A stretch of 64,000 bases of DNA, from contig NZ_SRKZ01000006.1 in the NCBI RefSeq assembly GCF_004745865.1, positions 1 through 64,000 on the forward strand. Direction: 5' to 3'. Source of the stretch: Hymenobacter wooponensis. Its GTDB lineage: Bacteria; Bacteroidota; Bacteroidia; Cytophagales; Hymenobacteraceae. Below are positions 44,435 through 54,219 of this stretch, piece after piece; position 1 is the first letter of the stretch, and every line of letters begins with the position of its first letter. The translations under genes were made by a program, and so were the position numbers. The notes beneath the pieces are model-generated. The model was not told where the DNA came from, made no database searches, and saw only the letters and a program-made list of their open reading frames with translations.

Positions 44435-45712
44435 ATGGCCTCGCCTTCTCCTACCACATTGCCCCCTATCTCCGCGGCCGGCACGGGCACGCAGCAGCGC
44501 TATACTTCGGCCCTGAGTGCCGTTACTACGCTGTTCTTTCTCTGGGGCTTTATTACCTGTCTGAACGACATTTTGATTCCCTACCTGAAGGCTATTTTTC
44601 AGCTTTCGTTTGCCCAGGCCAACCTGATTAACCTGTGCTTCTTTGGGGCGTACTTTCTGGTGAGCATTCCGGCGGGCAAGCTGGTGAGCCGGGTAGGCTA
44701 CAAGCGCGGCATGCTGATTGGCTTCGGAGTAGCTGCCGTTGGTGCGTACCTATTTTACCCTGCGGCAACGCAGCGCGTTTATGGCCTGTTTCTAGGAGCC
44801 CTTTTCGTGCTGGCCTCTGGCATTACGGTTCTGCAAGTAGCCGCCAACCCCTACGTAGCTATCCTGGGCCCACCCGAGTCGGCTTCTTCGCGCCTCACGC
44901 TCACGCAGGCTTTCAACTCGTTGGGCACCACCTTAGCACCGCTACTGGGCAGCGCCCTGATTTTGAGCCGCCTGCCTAAACTAGATACGGCGGCTAGCGC
45001 AGCCTCTATTGATGTAACGGCGGTCCAGACGCCTTATCTTATTATTGGCTCAGCCTTGCTACTCATCAGCCTACTTCTGAGCCGGGTTAATCTGCCGCAA
45101 ATTGTGCTTGCTACCGATGAAGTAGCCGCCGTTGATGCCAGCTCAACGCGGGCTTGGCACTACCGCCACTTGGTGCTGGGCGTACTGGGCATTTTTGCCT
45201 ACGTAGGCGCTGAGGTAGCCATTGGCTCGCACATCGTTAACTACCTGGCCCTCCCCGACGTGCTAGGCCTAGACCCCGAAGCGGCGGGCAAACGCGTGAC
45301 ATTCTACTGGGGCGCGGCCATGGTAGGCCGCTTTATGGGTGCTTACCTACTCAACAAGATATCACCAGCCAAGCTACTCGCTTTCAACGCCGTGTGTGCA
45401 GTAGCTCTCATTCTTATCTCGATTAACACGTCGGGAGAAGTGGCCATGTATAGCCTGTTGGCTGTAGGCCTGATGAACTCTATTATGTGGCCCGTGATTT
45501 TCCCGCTGGCACTAGCTGGCTTGGGCCGCCACACCGAAGAAGGCTCGGGCCTGCTGTGTACTGCCGTGGTAGGCGGCGCAGTAGTGCCCATGCTTTTTGG
45601 CCTCATCGCCGACCATAGTGGCCTACGCCTGGCCCTGTTGCTGCCAGCATTGTGCTACCTGTATATCGTGTGGTATGGCCTGCGGGGCAGCCGTCGTACG
45701 GCAGTAGCTTAG
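44435..45712 (+). CDS. FucP-type sugar:H+ symporter (MFS)
   Basis: The start MASPSPTTLPPISAAG at 44435. The family motif TLFFLWGFITCLNDILIPYLK is followed by FGAYFLVSIPAGKLVSRVGYKRG, VAANPYVAILGPPESASSRLTLTQAFNSLGTT (shown in part) and twelve predicted helices. FucP relatives import fucose, glucose or mannose. Given the neighbours, mannose or a related hexose is the inferred substrate. Confidence 0.9.
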   Translation: MASPSPTTLPPISAAGTGTQQRYTSALSAVTTLFFLWGFITCLNDILIPYLKAIFQLSFAQANLINLCFFGAYFLVSIPAGKLVSRVGYKRGMLIGFGVAAVGAYLFYPAATQRVYGLFLGALFVLASGITVLQVAANPYVAILGPPESASSRLTLTQAFNSLGTTLAPLLGSALILSRLPKLDTAASAASIDVTAVQTPYLIIGSALLLISLLLSRVNLPQIVLATDEVAAVDASSTRAWHYRHLVLGVLGIFAYVGAEVAIGSHIVNYLALPDVLGLDPEAAGKRVTFYWGAAMVGRFMGAYLLNKISPAKLLAFNAVCAVALILISINTSGEVAMYSLLAVGLMNSIMWPVIFPLALAGLGRHTEEGSGLLCTAVVGGAVVPMLFGLIADHSGLRLALLLPALCYLYIVWYGLRGSRRTAVA

Positions 45713-45823
45713 CAGAAAAGAGGCCTATTTATGCCGGGTTACGGGAAATTAATTAGTCCATTTTGCGTCCAGTGTTGTTCTTTGGCACTGGCGCATTACG
45801 CCTTTCCCCTAACGCCCTGACTC

Positions 45824-46885
45824 ATGTCGTCTTCCAGAAAGCAGCAAATCTCTCTTCGAGACTTAGCTAAACATCTGAATTTATCTACCTCCACTGTATC
45901 GCGGGCCCTAGCTGACCACCGCGACATCAGTGAGGCCACTAAAGACCGGGTGCGCCAAATGGCGCAAGAGCTTAATTACCGCCCGAATCAGCTGGCTGCC
46001 GCCTTACGCAAGGGCCACAGCAAAACGCTGGGCGTAATTGTGCCCCACATTAAAGGCTACTTCTTTCCGGCCGTTATGAATGGCATCGAGAAAGTAGCCA
46101 CCCGGGAGGGTTTCAACGTGCTTCTGTGCCAGTCGAACGAAGACTCGGCCCGGGAAAAGCGCAACATTGAGGCCCTGCTGGCGGCGCAGGTAGAAGGTAT
46201 TCTGGTGTCGGTATCGGCTACCACCCAAATGGATTTGAAACACTTTGAGCAGGTACGCCAGCAGGGAGTACCGCTCGTGTTTTTTGATCGAGTGCCGGAC
46301 CTGCCCCAAAGTATGGCCGTTATTCTCGATGACTTTCAGGGAGCATACCAAGCCGTGCGCCACCTCATTGAGCAAGGCTGCACGCGCATTGCCCACTTGG
46401 CCGGCCCTCAGCACCTGAACACCAGCCGCAACCGCTTTCTCGGGTACAAAGCTGCCCTGGAAGCGCATGGGCTGCCTTATCAAGAGGAAGAGCAAGTATA
46501 CTCTCTCCCAGCTCTCACGCATGAGGCTGGTCGCTTGGGCATGCAGCACCTGCTGGCCCTTGATCCGCCCCTTGATGGGGTATTTGCCGCCTATGCCATT
46601 CCCTCAGTAGGGGCTCTGGAAGTGCTGCGCGAAAAGGGCATCCGGGTGCCGCAGGATATTGCTTTTGCCTGCTTCAGCAATGAGCCTTTCACCACCATGA
46701 CCCAGCCCCAGATGACGGTAGTAGACCAGCGAGCTGAGCAAATGGGCGAAACAGCCGTGCGCCTGTTTTTGCAACTACTCAAACGCGGCCCAGCTTACAT
46801 GCCCCCGCACCTCATTCTAAAGCCAGAGCTCATTATCCGCGACTCGTCCCTGCATCTTTCCCACGAACCGCGTGAGCCGCGCTAA
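45824..46885 (+). CDS. LacI-family transcriptional regulator 2
   Basis: The helix-turn-helix ISLRDLAKHLNLSTSTVSRA and hinge NQLAAALRKGHSKTLG precede the sugar-binding domain (GYFFPAVMNGIEKVATREG, AFACFSNEPFTTMTQPQMT). It lies between the transporter and the cupin gene on the same strand and probably regulates the transporter cluster in response to a sugar. It is distinct from the regulator at 40092-41171. Confidence 0.92.
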   Translation: MSSSRKQQISLRDLAKHLNLSTSTVSRALADHRDISEATKDRVRQMAQELNYRPNQLAAALRKGHSKTLGVIVPHIKGYFFPAVMNGIEKVATREGFNVLLCQSNEDSAREKRNIEALLAAQVEGILVSVSATTQMDLKHFEQVRQQGVPLVFFDRVPDLPQSMAVILDDFQGAYQAVRHLIEQGCTRIAHLAGPQHLNTSRNRFLGYKAALEAHGLPYQEEEQVYSLPALTHEAGRLGMQHLLALDPPLDGVFAAYAIPSVGALEVLREKGIRVPQDIAFACFSNEPFTTMTQPQMTVVDQRAEQMGETAVRLFLQLLKRGPAYMPPHLILKPELIIRDSSLHLSHEPREPR

Positions 46886-46968
46886 CCACTAGTCATCCTA
46901 CCCGAATGGCCTAGGCCACTCACCGGGTTTCTCTTACTCTTTCTCCCATTCCTTTCTTTCAACCGCTT

Positions 46969-47472
46969 ATGAGTTCTGACCTGTCTAAGCAAGAGCTGTT
47001 TCAGCAAACTGAGCAACGCCTAAGCCAGCAAGGCTTCGGCATCACGAAACAAGACCAAACGCGCCCCTGGGGTGGCTTCTTTGTGCTGGATGAAGACCAG
47101 GCTCAAGAGTTTGCCAACACCTATTTCGATGGCCTATCGGTAGAGAACCTGCGCATTTCGGGTAAGTTGAGCCCGAAGATTCTGCTGGTAGCACCTCACC
47201 AGCGCCTCTCGTGGCAGTACCACCACCGCCGCGCCGAAATCTGGCGCGTGGTGAGTGGCACCGTAGGCGTTATCACCAGCCCCACCGATGAAGAAGGCGA
47301 GCTGAAAACCTACGGCCCGGGCGAGCAAATTGTGCTGCAACAAGGCGAGCGGCACCGCCTGATAGGCCTAGACGACTGGGGCACCATTGCCGAAATCTGG
47401 CAGCACACCGACGCCCAGCAACCCTCCGACGAGGAAGACATTGTGCGCGTGCAGGACGACTTCGGCCGCTAA
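46969..47472 (+). CDS. Cupin protein like the C-terminal domain of type II phosphomannose isomerase
   Basis: GKLSPKILLVAPHQRLSWQYHHRRAEIWRVVSGT and GPGEQIVLQQGERHRL form the metal-binding double-stranded beta-helix. The ending EDIVRVQDDFGR is the classical C-terminus of type II mannose-6-phosphate isomerases. It may interconvert mannose-6-P and fructose-6-P, which would link the imported mannose to glycolysis. At 167 residues it has no guanylyltransferase domain. Confidence 0.85.
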   Translation: MSSDLSKQELFQQTEQRLSQQGFGITKQDQTRPWGGFFVLDEDQAQEFANTYFDGLSVENLRISGKLSPKILLVAPHQRLSWQYHHRRAEIWRVVSGTVGVITSPTDEEGELKTYGPGEQIVLQQGERHRLIGLDDWGTIAEIWQHTDAQQPSDEEDIVRVQDDFGR

Positions 47473-47527
47473 ACTATAAGCTACCAGGCTGATCCTGGGC
47501 AGGAGCCCGCAAGCTCATTTATAATAC

Positions 47528-47561
47528 AAAAAGGTGGCCTACCAGCGTAGGCCACCTTTTT
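47528..47561. terminator. Bidirectional terminator between the cupin gene and uvrA
   Basis: AAAAAGGTGGCCTAC / GTAGGCCACCTTTTT with a four-base loop. Confidence 0.85.
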
Positions 47562-47585
47562 GTTTTGCATAGTGGCCTAGGCCAC

Positions 47586-50423
47586 TTACAACTTCTCCGC
47601 CAGAAACCGAGCCGTGTGGTTGGTGTCCTTCAGCTTCACCATTTCTTCGGGGGTACCCTCGAACAGCAGGTGGCCACCGTTGATGCCACCTTCGGGGCCG
47701 AGGTCAATCACCCAGTCGGCACACTTGATGATGTCCATGTTGTGCTCGATGATGAGGACCGAGTTGCCTTGCTCCACCAACGCGTTCAGCGCCTTCATCA
47801 GCTTATTGATGTCGTGGAAATGTAGGCCAGTGCTGGGCTCATCGAAGATGAACAGGATCTTATCATTCTGCAGGGTGTTACCCTTAGTCAGGAACGAGGC
47901 CAGCTTCACGCGCTGGGCTTCCCCGCCCGAAAGTGTGTTAGCCGACTGGCCTAGGCGGATATAGCCGAGGCCCACATCGTCGAGGGGCTTGAGGCGCTCT
48001 ACAATTTTGGGCTGATCCTTGAAGAACTGGATGCTGTCCTCAATGGTCATTTCCAGCACCTCGTTGATGCTCTTCTCCTGAAACTTCACGTCCAGAATAT
48101 CCTGCTTGAACTTGCGGCCCTCGCAGGCTTCGCAGGTCAGGTAGATATCGGCCATGAACTGCATCTCAATCTTCACTTGGCCCTCACCCTGGCACACTTC
48201 GCAGCGACCGCCTTCAATATTGAAGCTGAAGTGCGACGGCTTAAAGCCGCGGGCCTTGGCCAGCTGCTGATCGGCAAACAGGCTCCGGATTGCGTCGTAG
48301 GCCTTTACGTAGGTGACTGGGTTAGAGCGGCTGCTCTTGCCGATGGGGTTCTGGTCCACGAACTCCACGTGGGTCACCTGCCCGTTTACGCCCGTGAGGC
48401 GGTCGAACTTGCCGGTGGCCTCGCCTGCCCCGCCGCCGAGCTGCTTGAGCAGGGCCGGCGCCAAAATGCGACGGATCAGCGTAGACTTGCCCGAGCCTGA
48501 CACACCCGTTACTACCGTCATCACGTTCAGCGGGAACTTCACTGATACGTTTTTGAGGTTGTTCTCGCGGGCGCCGGTTAGCTCCAGCGCATTGCGCCAG
48601 GGGCGGCGGGTTGTAGGCACCACCACTTCCATCTTACCGCTCAGGTACTGGCCAGTGTACGACTTTATGTCCTTGAGAATATCCTCGTAGGTGCCCTGGA
48701 ACTGCAGAATACCGCCACCGCTGCCCGCTTCGGGGCCAATGTCGATGATCTGGTCAGCTTCCTCCATAATCTTCTCCTCGTGCTCCACCACAATCACGGT
48801 GTTGCCGAGCTGCTGCAAGGAGCGCAGCACCCCAATCAGTTGTTCGGCATCCTTGGGATGTAATCCTATGCTGGGCTCATCAAGAATATACATGGAGCCC
48901 ACTAGCGCCGAGCCCAGCGACGTAGCCAGCGAAATGCGCTGACTCTCGCCGCCCGACAGCGTGCTGCTCAACCGGTTCAGGGTGAGGTAGCCCAGGCCTA
49001 CTCGGTTCAGATACTCCAGGCGGTTCGTTACTTCCGTTACCAGGCGCTCGGCTACTTTAGCTTCGTGCTCCGGCAAATCCAGGTTCTGGAAGAATTCCAG
49101 GGCCCGGCTCACGGGCAGCAACACCAGATCGGTAATGCTCTGACCTTGAATTTTGACATACTGGGCATCTTTACGCAGGCGCGTACCGCGGCAGTCGGGG
49201 CAGGTGGTGCGGCCCCGGTAGCGGCTTTGCAGCACGCGGTACTGAATTTTGTGGGTTTGAGTAGCTACCCACTTGAAGTAGGAATCGAGGCCTTCGAAGT
49301 ATTTGTTCCCCTTCCAGAGCAGGTTGCGCTCGGCTTCGCTCAGCTCGTTGTAGGGCCGGTGAATGGGGAAATCGAAGCGGATGCCGTTTTTGAGCAAGGG
49401 CTTTAGCCACTCGCTTTGCTTATCAGTGCGCCAGGGAGCAATGGCCCCCTCGTACACCGTCATGGTCTTATCCGGAATAACCAGGTCCTCATCAATGCCC
49501 AGCACTGAGCCAAAACCTTCGCAGGTCTGGCAGGCACCGTAGGGGTTGTTGAAGGAGAAGAAGTTGACGCTGGGCTCCTCAAATACTTCGCCGTCCAGCT
49601 CAAACCGGTCGGAGAAGGTGCGGGTTTCGTCGTCGAGCTTTACTATGCAGGTACCGTGGCCCTCGAAGAAGGAGGTTTGCACAGAATCCGAGAGGCGGAA
49701 CATCAGGTCCTCGTCGCCGGGCTGAATCACGGCGCGGTCAATCATGATGAACACGTCACCTTTTACCTCCGGTTGGCCTTCGGCAATCAGCTCTTCAATG
49801 AAAGCCGTTTCGCCGTTTATCACCATACGGCTGTAGCCTTTCTGCAGCAGCAGGTCCAGCTCTTTGCTCATGGGGCGGCCATCCTCACTGGGCAGCAGCG
49901 GGGAGAGCAACATCACACGGGTGCCTTCGGGCAGATGCATGAGGTAATCTACCACGTCGGCCACGTTATCCTTGCGCACCTGCTCGCCGCTGATGGGCGA
50001 GTACGTACGGCCCACGCGGGCGAAGAGCAGCTTGAGGTAGTCGTAAATCTCGGTGCTAGTGCCTACGGTGGAGCGGTTATTCTTGATGCTGACCTTCTGC
50101 TCGATGGCAATGGCCGGCGAAATGCCCCGGATGTAATCTACGTCGGGCTTATCCATGCGGCCCAGAAACTGGCGTGCGTAGCTGCTAAGACTCTCTACGT
50201 ACATCCGCTGCCCTTCGGCATACAGCGTGTCAAAGGCCAGCGACGACTTGCCCGAGCCCGACAGGCCCGTAACCACAATAAACTTATTGCGCGGCAGCGC
50301 TACGCTCAGGTTTTTCAGGTTGTGCACCCGAGCGTTTTTTATCAGAATAAACTCGCGAGGGTCGAGCTGGTCAATGGGGTCGGCCGCGGGGGCGGCTACT
50401 TGCAGAACGGAGTTGTCGGCCAT
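47586..50423 (-). CDS. uvrA: Excinuclease ABC subunit A
   Basis: The damage-recognition ATPase of nucleotide excision repair, 945 residues. It has two ABC modules: GLSGSGKSSLAFDTLYAEG and GVSGSGKSTLIRRIL for Walker A, LSGGESQRISLA and LSGGEAQRVKLA for signatures. Zinc modules are CQTCEGFG, CPDCRGTRL and CEVCQGEGQ...CEACEGRKF. A -7 box candidate (TACCTTCG, minus strand, 50482-50489) lies 60 bp upstream. Confidence 0.97.
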   Translation of the reverse strand: MADNSVLQVAAPAADPIDQLDPREFILIKNARVHNLKNLSVALPRNKFIVVTGLSGSGKSSLAFDTLYAEGQRMYVESLSSYARQFLGRMDKPDVDYIRGISPAIAIEQKVSIKNNRSTVGTSTEIYDYLKLLFARVGRTYSPISGEQVRKDNVADVVDYLMHLPEGTRVMLLSPLLPSEDGRPMSKELDLLLQKGYSRMVINGETAFIEELIAEGQPEVKGDVFIMIDRAVIQPGDEDLMFRLSDSVQTSFFEGHGTCIVKLDDETRTFSDRFELDGEVFEEPSVNFFSFNNPYGACQTCEGFGSVLGIDEDLVIPDKTMTVYEGAIAPWRTDKQSEWLKPLLKNGIRFDFPIHRPYNELSEAERNLLWKGNKYFEGLDSYFKWVATQTHKIQYRVLQSRYRGRTTCPDCRGTRLRKDAQYVKIQGQSITDLVLLPVSRALEFFQNLDLPEHEAKVAERLVTEVTNRLEYLNRVGLGYLTLNRLSSTLSGGESQRISLATSLGSALVGSMYILDEPSIGLHPKDAEQLIGVLRSLQQLGNTVIVVEHEEKIMEEADQIIDIGPEAGSGGGILQFQGTYEDILKDIKSYTGQYLSGKMEVVVPTTRRPWRNALELTGARENNLKNVSVKFPLNVMTVVTGVSGSGKSTLIRRILAPALLKQLGGGAGEATGKFDRLTGVNGQVTHVEFVDQNPIGKSSRSNPVTYVKAYDAIRSLFADQQLAKARGFKPSHFSFNIEGGRCEVCQGEGQVKIEMQFMADIYLTCEACEGRKFKQDILDVKFQEKSINEVLEMTIEDSIQFFKDQPKIVERLKPLDDVGLGYIRLGQSANTLSGGEAQRVKLASFLTKGNTLQNDKILFIFDEPSTGLHFHDINKLMKALNALVEQGNSVLIIEHNMDIIKCADWVIDLGPEGGINGGHLLFEGTPEEMVKLKDTNHTARFLAEKL

Positions 50424-50756
50424 AGGTCGGTAAACAACGACGGCCGGGGGTTTGGTTTCAGGCCGCAGTAGTTTGAGTTGACGAAGGTACGGCGGGAGTA
50501 GCTGGCAACGTACAGCAAGCGTGAGTTATGGCAGGAAGCTATTAAGTACTACCCTGCAACAAGGGTAATTAATAATACCTACACTTCTATCTTGCGCTAC
50601 GAAAACAATCTGTATTCGCTTAAGGAACTCTTAACATTTTAAACTTGGTAGATATTGAAATCCAAATTTACTTTTTAGGCATATTTAATTCCAATTCTTT
50701 CACCTCTATGTACAAGTTCGTCTCTTTCCCTACTTTGGGATTTATTAACTAACTAG
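50424..50756. other. 333-bp gene-free stretch upstream of uvrA
   Basis: It contains the uvrA promoter region and becomes strongly AT-rich after 50600. No gene, tRNA or clear repeat is seen. Confidence 0.35.
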
Positions 50757-51099
50757 ACTAGCAAGGACAAAATACCTCTCTATTTTGTTGTTGGGCTTAT
50801 GCTATTTGCTGCAGTTTGGCTAATTTTTGGAGAACTTCGAACAAAAGTAATTGTAGTTAAACTGGATTTCGACAGTATCATATCATCTATTTTTTGGCAT
50901 TGGCACAGAAGAAGAATTTTCATTTGAATATCTTGATGGATTCGCTACTGCACTTCTTCCTTCGCAATGCGGCACTCACGAATACTTGTATATGATGAAC
51001 GGCAACAAAAAAGTTATTAAGTTGTCAGGATTCTATCACGGAAATTATTCCGAGTTAAAATTAGAAATCAGCCGGAACAGCAAGTTTTTGGGCCATTAA
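50757..51099 (+). pseudogene. Small membrane-type protein gene with a frameshift
   Basis: One frame gives FVVGLMLFAAVWLIFGELRT and KVIVVKLDFDSIISSIF, then is thrown off in a run of six T (50890-50895). Removing one T continues as GIGTEEEFSFEYLDGF and ends LEISRNSKFLGH at 51099. The restored protein, about 110 residues, has one N-terminal membrane helix. The start codon is also unclear, since only an internal ATG at 50799 is seen. No known family. Confidence 0.55.
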
Positions 51100-51158
51100 A
51101 GATTTAGCTACTTAACCGAGCTTAAATAAATATTCATTTAAAACACTAGTACAACATC

Positions 51159-51557
51159 ATGGATGGGTTCGCAGATAATTTTATGATTGCCTTTGTGTTG
51201 TTTATGTTATGCAATTTTATTTCTAGGCTGATAAATGAAAAGGCTAATAAAAAACTTGAACCAGAGCAAAAACTAATCTTATTAGAGCTGTTTTCTGGAG
51301 ACAGAACTATCAGATTTGGCTTGTTAATAGCCATTATGGTTTTGTATTTCGCAATTCTTAGATTCACCAATCTAAATCCAGAAATAACATACACGGCATA
51401 CATCGTAATATTGACCCTATTTGTCATTGTAACCGGCTTTCGATCTTACATAAAACTTAAAAACAATAGTTTTTCCGCATCTTATATAAGATCATATATC
51501 ACCTCAACCACCATAAGCTTTGCAGGAATGATCATCTTCCTTTTAGCTATAATATAA
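51159..51557 (+). CDS. Small multi-pass membrane protein, unknown
   Basis: 132 residues with four hydrophobic segments (MIAFVLFMLCNFI, FGLLIAIMVLYFAIL, YTAYIVILTLFVIVTGF, ISFAGMIIFLLAII) and a short charged loop (EKANKKLEPEQKL). No family is recognised. It is very AT-rich compared with the backbone and directly follows the frameshifted gene, so both probably came in together. Confidence 0.6.
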   Translation: MDGFADNFMIAFVLFMLCNFISRLINEKANKKLEPEQKLILLELFSGDRTIRFGLLIAIMVLYFAILRFTNLNPEITYTAYIVILTLFVIVTGFRSYIKLKNNSFSASYIRSYITSTTISFAGMIIFLLAII

Positions 51558-51586
51558 AAGCGCATCGATCTATTGAGCGTTAGTAA

Positions 51587-51739
51587 AATGGGCTAGATGG
51601 TTTGTTGCAGCAGCTCATTGCCACCGGGAGCAACACAGACACCAATACCTTTGGCCAGCCAGATTGCGGGCTCACTACTTGGGCTAGTTGGTATACCGCC
51701 GGAGTTACGTTAGAAATTGAAGCTTCTACCGGAGTATAA
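51587..51739 (+). pseudogene. Possible C-terminal remnant of a larger gene
   Basis: An open frame without a start reads LLQQLIATGSNTDTNTFGQP, then TTWASWYTAGVTLEIEASTGV and stop. Base composition returns to backbone-like GC. It looks like the tail of a lost gene but is too short to name. Confidence 0.3.
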
Positions 51740-51977
51740 TTAACTCAGGAGCCTTGCCGATAAGAGACGATACTCCATTCACTAGCTTCCTCACCTCTAG
51801 CTTTTAACGAGTATGTGCTACCATGTCATAGATCACAGGCAGCAGCAAATTGCCGGCTAAGCTTGGTCTTAAGGCATAACCACTCTAACATATTTCTGTT
51901 TAATTAGATGTTTGTCTAAATATCTTACTAACATTACGCCATCACTTCACCATCCTTATTTTCAAGTATCTACCATT

Positions 51978-53375
51978 ATGCTCTTGATTACCCGCCGCTT
52001 GTTCTGCAGTATCGCCGTAATTACGGCTACTACCCTTAGTGCCTCTGCCCAAGCTCCGACGCCACTTACTGGCAATTGGTCGGGGAATATTGCGGCCACT
52101 GACTTTATTTTTCACATTATGGAGCCAGCTAGCGGCCCCAAAACCGCTACCCTGGATATTCCGGCGCAGGGGGCACAAGGAATCCCGCTGCAGTTTGCTA
52201 CCACCTCCGATAGCGTGTATTTGCGGCTGCCCCAGTTCAAGGCCCAGTTTGCCGGCCGCCGCGGCACCAATCCTCAGCAGCTCCCGGGCGAGTGGCAACA
52301 GAACGGCCAGCGCTTCCCAGTAACCCTGACACGGGCGGCCGAGGGCGCGGTAGCAGCGCCCCGCCGGCCCCAAACGCCCAAGGCCCCTTTCCCTTACTTA
52401 TCTACTGATATCTCTTTTCCTAACGCCCAAGCCGGCATTAAGCTAGCAGGCACCTTCACCGTGCCACAGGGTAAAGGCCCGTTTCCGGCCGTAGTACTGC
52501 TGACCGGCTCGGGCCCCGAAGACCGCAACTCCACAGTTTATGGTCATCAGCCCTTTGCTGTGCTGGCCGATTACCTTACCCGCCGTGGCATTGCCGTGCT
52601 GCGCTTCGATGACCGGGGAGTAGGTAAATCGGAAGGCTCCTTGGTAACTGCCTCGGCGGCCGACTATGCCACTGATGCTGCCGCAGCCATGGTTTGGCTT
52701 CGCGCCCAGCCTAGCATTGATAAGAAGCATGTAGGCCTAGCTGGCCATAGCGAAGGTGGCACCGCTGCTATCATGGCCGCTACTCAGAAAGCCGGCCCCG
52801 ACTTTCTGGTACTGCTAGCCGCACCAGGCCTCCCCGGCGACGAGATGATTGTGCAGCAGGTCTTGGCTATAAATCGACTGAAAACCCAGGATGCGGCCAC
52901 CTTAGCGGCGCTTGAAAAACAACAGCGGCAGTTGTTAAACATCATTAGGCAAAACCCCGACAATGAGAAAGCTCATGCTCTTCTGCGCGATTTGCTGAAC
53001 CCTACCCATTCTACGGATCCGCAAGTAGTGGCCGCCGTCAATAGGAACCTAGTACAGCTAACCTCACCAGAGTACCGCCATATTCTGGCCGACGAGCCCA
53101 GCAAGACCCTCCCGCTCGTGCACTGCCCTGTGCTAGCCTTGGGTGGTTCTAAGGATATACAAGTAGTCGGCACTCCCCACTTGGCAGCCATTGAGCAAGG
53201 CTTAAAGGCCGGTGGCAACCACGACGTAACCGTCCGAGAGTTGCCGGGTCTCAACCACTTATTTCAAACCGCTACCACGGGCAGCGTAGCTGAATACGCT
53301 ACCATTGAAGAAACCTTCTCCCCCACCGCCTTACAAATCATCGGCGACTGGGTGACGCAGCACACGCGCAAGTAA
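51978..53375 (+). CDS. Exported alpha/beta hydrolase, active-site complete
   Basis: The start at ATG 51978 gives signal peptide LITRRLFCSIAVITATTLSA. An N-terminal beta domain (residues 25-120) precedes the hydrolase with GSGPEDRNST, the nucleophile elbow AGHSEGGTAA, LGGSKDIQVV (acid) and GLNHLF (His). Probable esterase or acyl hydrolase acting in the periplasm. It has a paralogue at 54505. Confidence 0.85.
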   Translation: MLLITRRLFCSIAVITATTLSASAQAPTPLTGNWSGNIAATDFIFHIMEPASGPKTATLDIPAQGAQGIPLQFATTSDSVYLRLPQFKAQFAGRRGTNPQQLPGEWQQNGQRFPVTLTRAAEGAVAAPRRPQTPKAPFPYLSTDISFPNAQAGIKLAGTFTVPQGKGPFPAVVLLTGSGPEDRNSTVYGHQPFAVLADYLTRRGIAVLRFDDRGVGKSEGSLVTASAADYATDAAAAMVWLRAQPSIDKKHVGLAGHSEGGTAAIMAATQKAGPDFLVLLAAPGLPGDEMIVQQVLAINRLKTQDAATLAALEKQQRQLLNIIRQNPDNEKAHALLRDLLNPTHSTDPQVVAAVNRNLVQLTSPEYRHILADEPSKTLPLVHCPVLALGGSKDIQVVGTPHLAAIEQGLKAGGNHDVTVRELPGLNHLFQTATTGSVAEYATIEETFSPTALQIIGDWVTQHTRK

Positions 53376-53397
53376 ATTTCGCGTAGGTCACCCATAA

Positions 53398-53452
53398 CAG
53401 CAACGGCTGACGGCTAGCAGGCTTACCACCTGCCGGCCGTCAGCCGTTGCTG
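53398..53452. terminator. Strong hairpin between hydrolase and SGNH genes
   Basis: CAGCAACGGCTGACGGC / GCCGTCAGCCGTTGCTG, a perfect 17-bp stem with a 21-base loop, followed by CTTTT. The two genes are convergent. Confidence 0.8.
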
Positions 53453-53466
53453 CTTTTCTAGGCCAC

Positions 53467-54165
53467 TTACTTTATTAGGTAAGGCCCCACCACGCGCTTC
53501 CAAATGGCATAGCCCGCGGGTGTCATATGGAGGTTATCTTCTACGTATAGCTCTGGGCGGGGCTGACCGTTTTTGCCTAACATCGGCTTACCCACATCCA
53601 CAAACCGCCAGTTCTTTGGATGTTTCTTGATGTACTGCCGAATTAACGTATTAGCCTGCTGCATTTGAGGATACAGCGCCCAGCGGGAGGGACTTGGCTT
53701 GATAGACAGATATACTGCCGGCGTAGTAGGCAGTTTAGCTCGCATCAGGCTGTCGAAGGTTAAGAATGACTGATACACCTGCTGCGGGGTAGCACCAGCC
53801 TCAATGTCGTTGTCGCCCTCATAGAGTACTACTTGCCGCGGGCGGTAAGCCACTACCAACTTATCGAAGAAATACAGCGCATCGGGGAAGCGGGAGCCAC
53901 CAAAGCCACGGTTCAGCACCGGACGGCCGGCAAAGTCCTTACCCAACGTTTCCCATTTTCTGATAGAGGAGCTGCCGTAGAACAGAATAGGCCTAGCAGG
54001 CGGAGGCTGGAGACTGTCTTGGCGGGCAAACTCCCGTAACTCCCCCGTCCATTGGGTTGGGTTAATCGGCGGCGCTGTAGAGGTCTGGGCTTGACTCGTT
54101 AACCTAAGTAACGATAGGCCTACAAGCAGACCTGCATAGTGAGAGCGAAAAAATGCACCGAGCAT
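53467..54165 (-). CDS. Exported SGNH/GDSL-type hydrolase
   Basis: The signal peptide ends near TSQAQ. Block I is PILFYGSSSIRKWETLG (nucleophile Ser), block II Gly in LNRGFGGSRFPDALYF, block III VVLYEGDNDIEAGA, and block V has DNLHMTPAGYAIW (Asp and His). Probably removes acyl groups from carbohydrates outside the cytosol. Lies between the two alpha/beta-hydrolase paralogues. Confidence 0.88.
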   Translation of the reverse strand: MLGAFFRSHYAGLLVGLSLLRLTSQAQTSTAPPINPTQWTGELREFARQDSLQPPPARPILFYGSSSIRKWETLGKDFAGRPVLNRGFGGSRFPDALYFFDKLVVAYRPRQVVLYEGDNDIEAGATPQQVYQSFLTFDSLMRAKLPTTPAVYLSIKPSPSRWALYPQMQQANTLIRQYIKKHPKNWRFVDVGKPMLGKNGQPRPELYVEDNLHMTPAGYAIWKRVVGPYLIK

Positions 54166-54211
54166 AAGTAGACTACTAGAGTTCTAAGAGCCGCCGCTAG
54201 GCCACTCACTG

Positions 54212-54219
54212 CAAAAGTA
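54212..54219 (-). promoter_or_regulatory. Candidate -7 box (TACTTTTG) for the SGNH gene
   Basis: An exact TAnnTTTG match on the minus strand, 46 bp upstream of the start. The rest of 54166-54504 shows no gene. Confidence 0.4.

Noticed and set aside
47565..50471. Several long plus-strand frames opposite uvrA
   Set aside because: They are shadows; uvrA on the minus strand is complete with all motifs.
50424..50756. tRNA or small RNA upstream of uvrA
   Set aside because: The only hairpin (ACCCT...AGGGT) is short, and no cloverleaf can be drawn.
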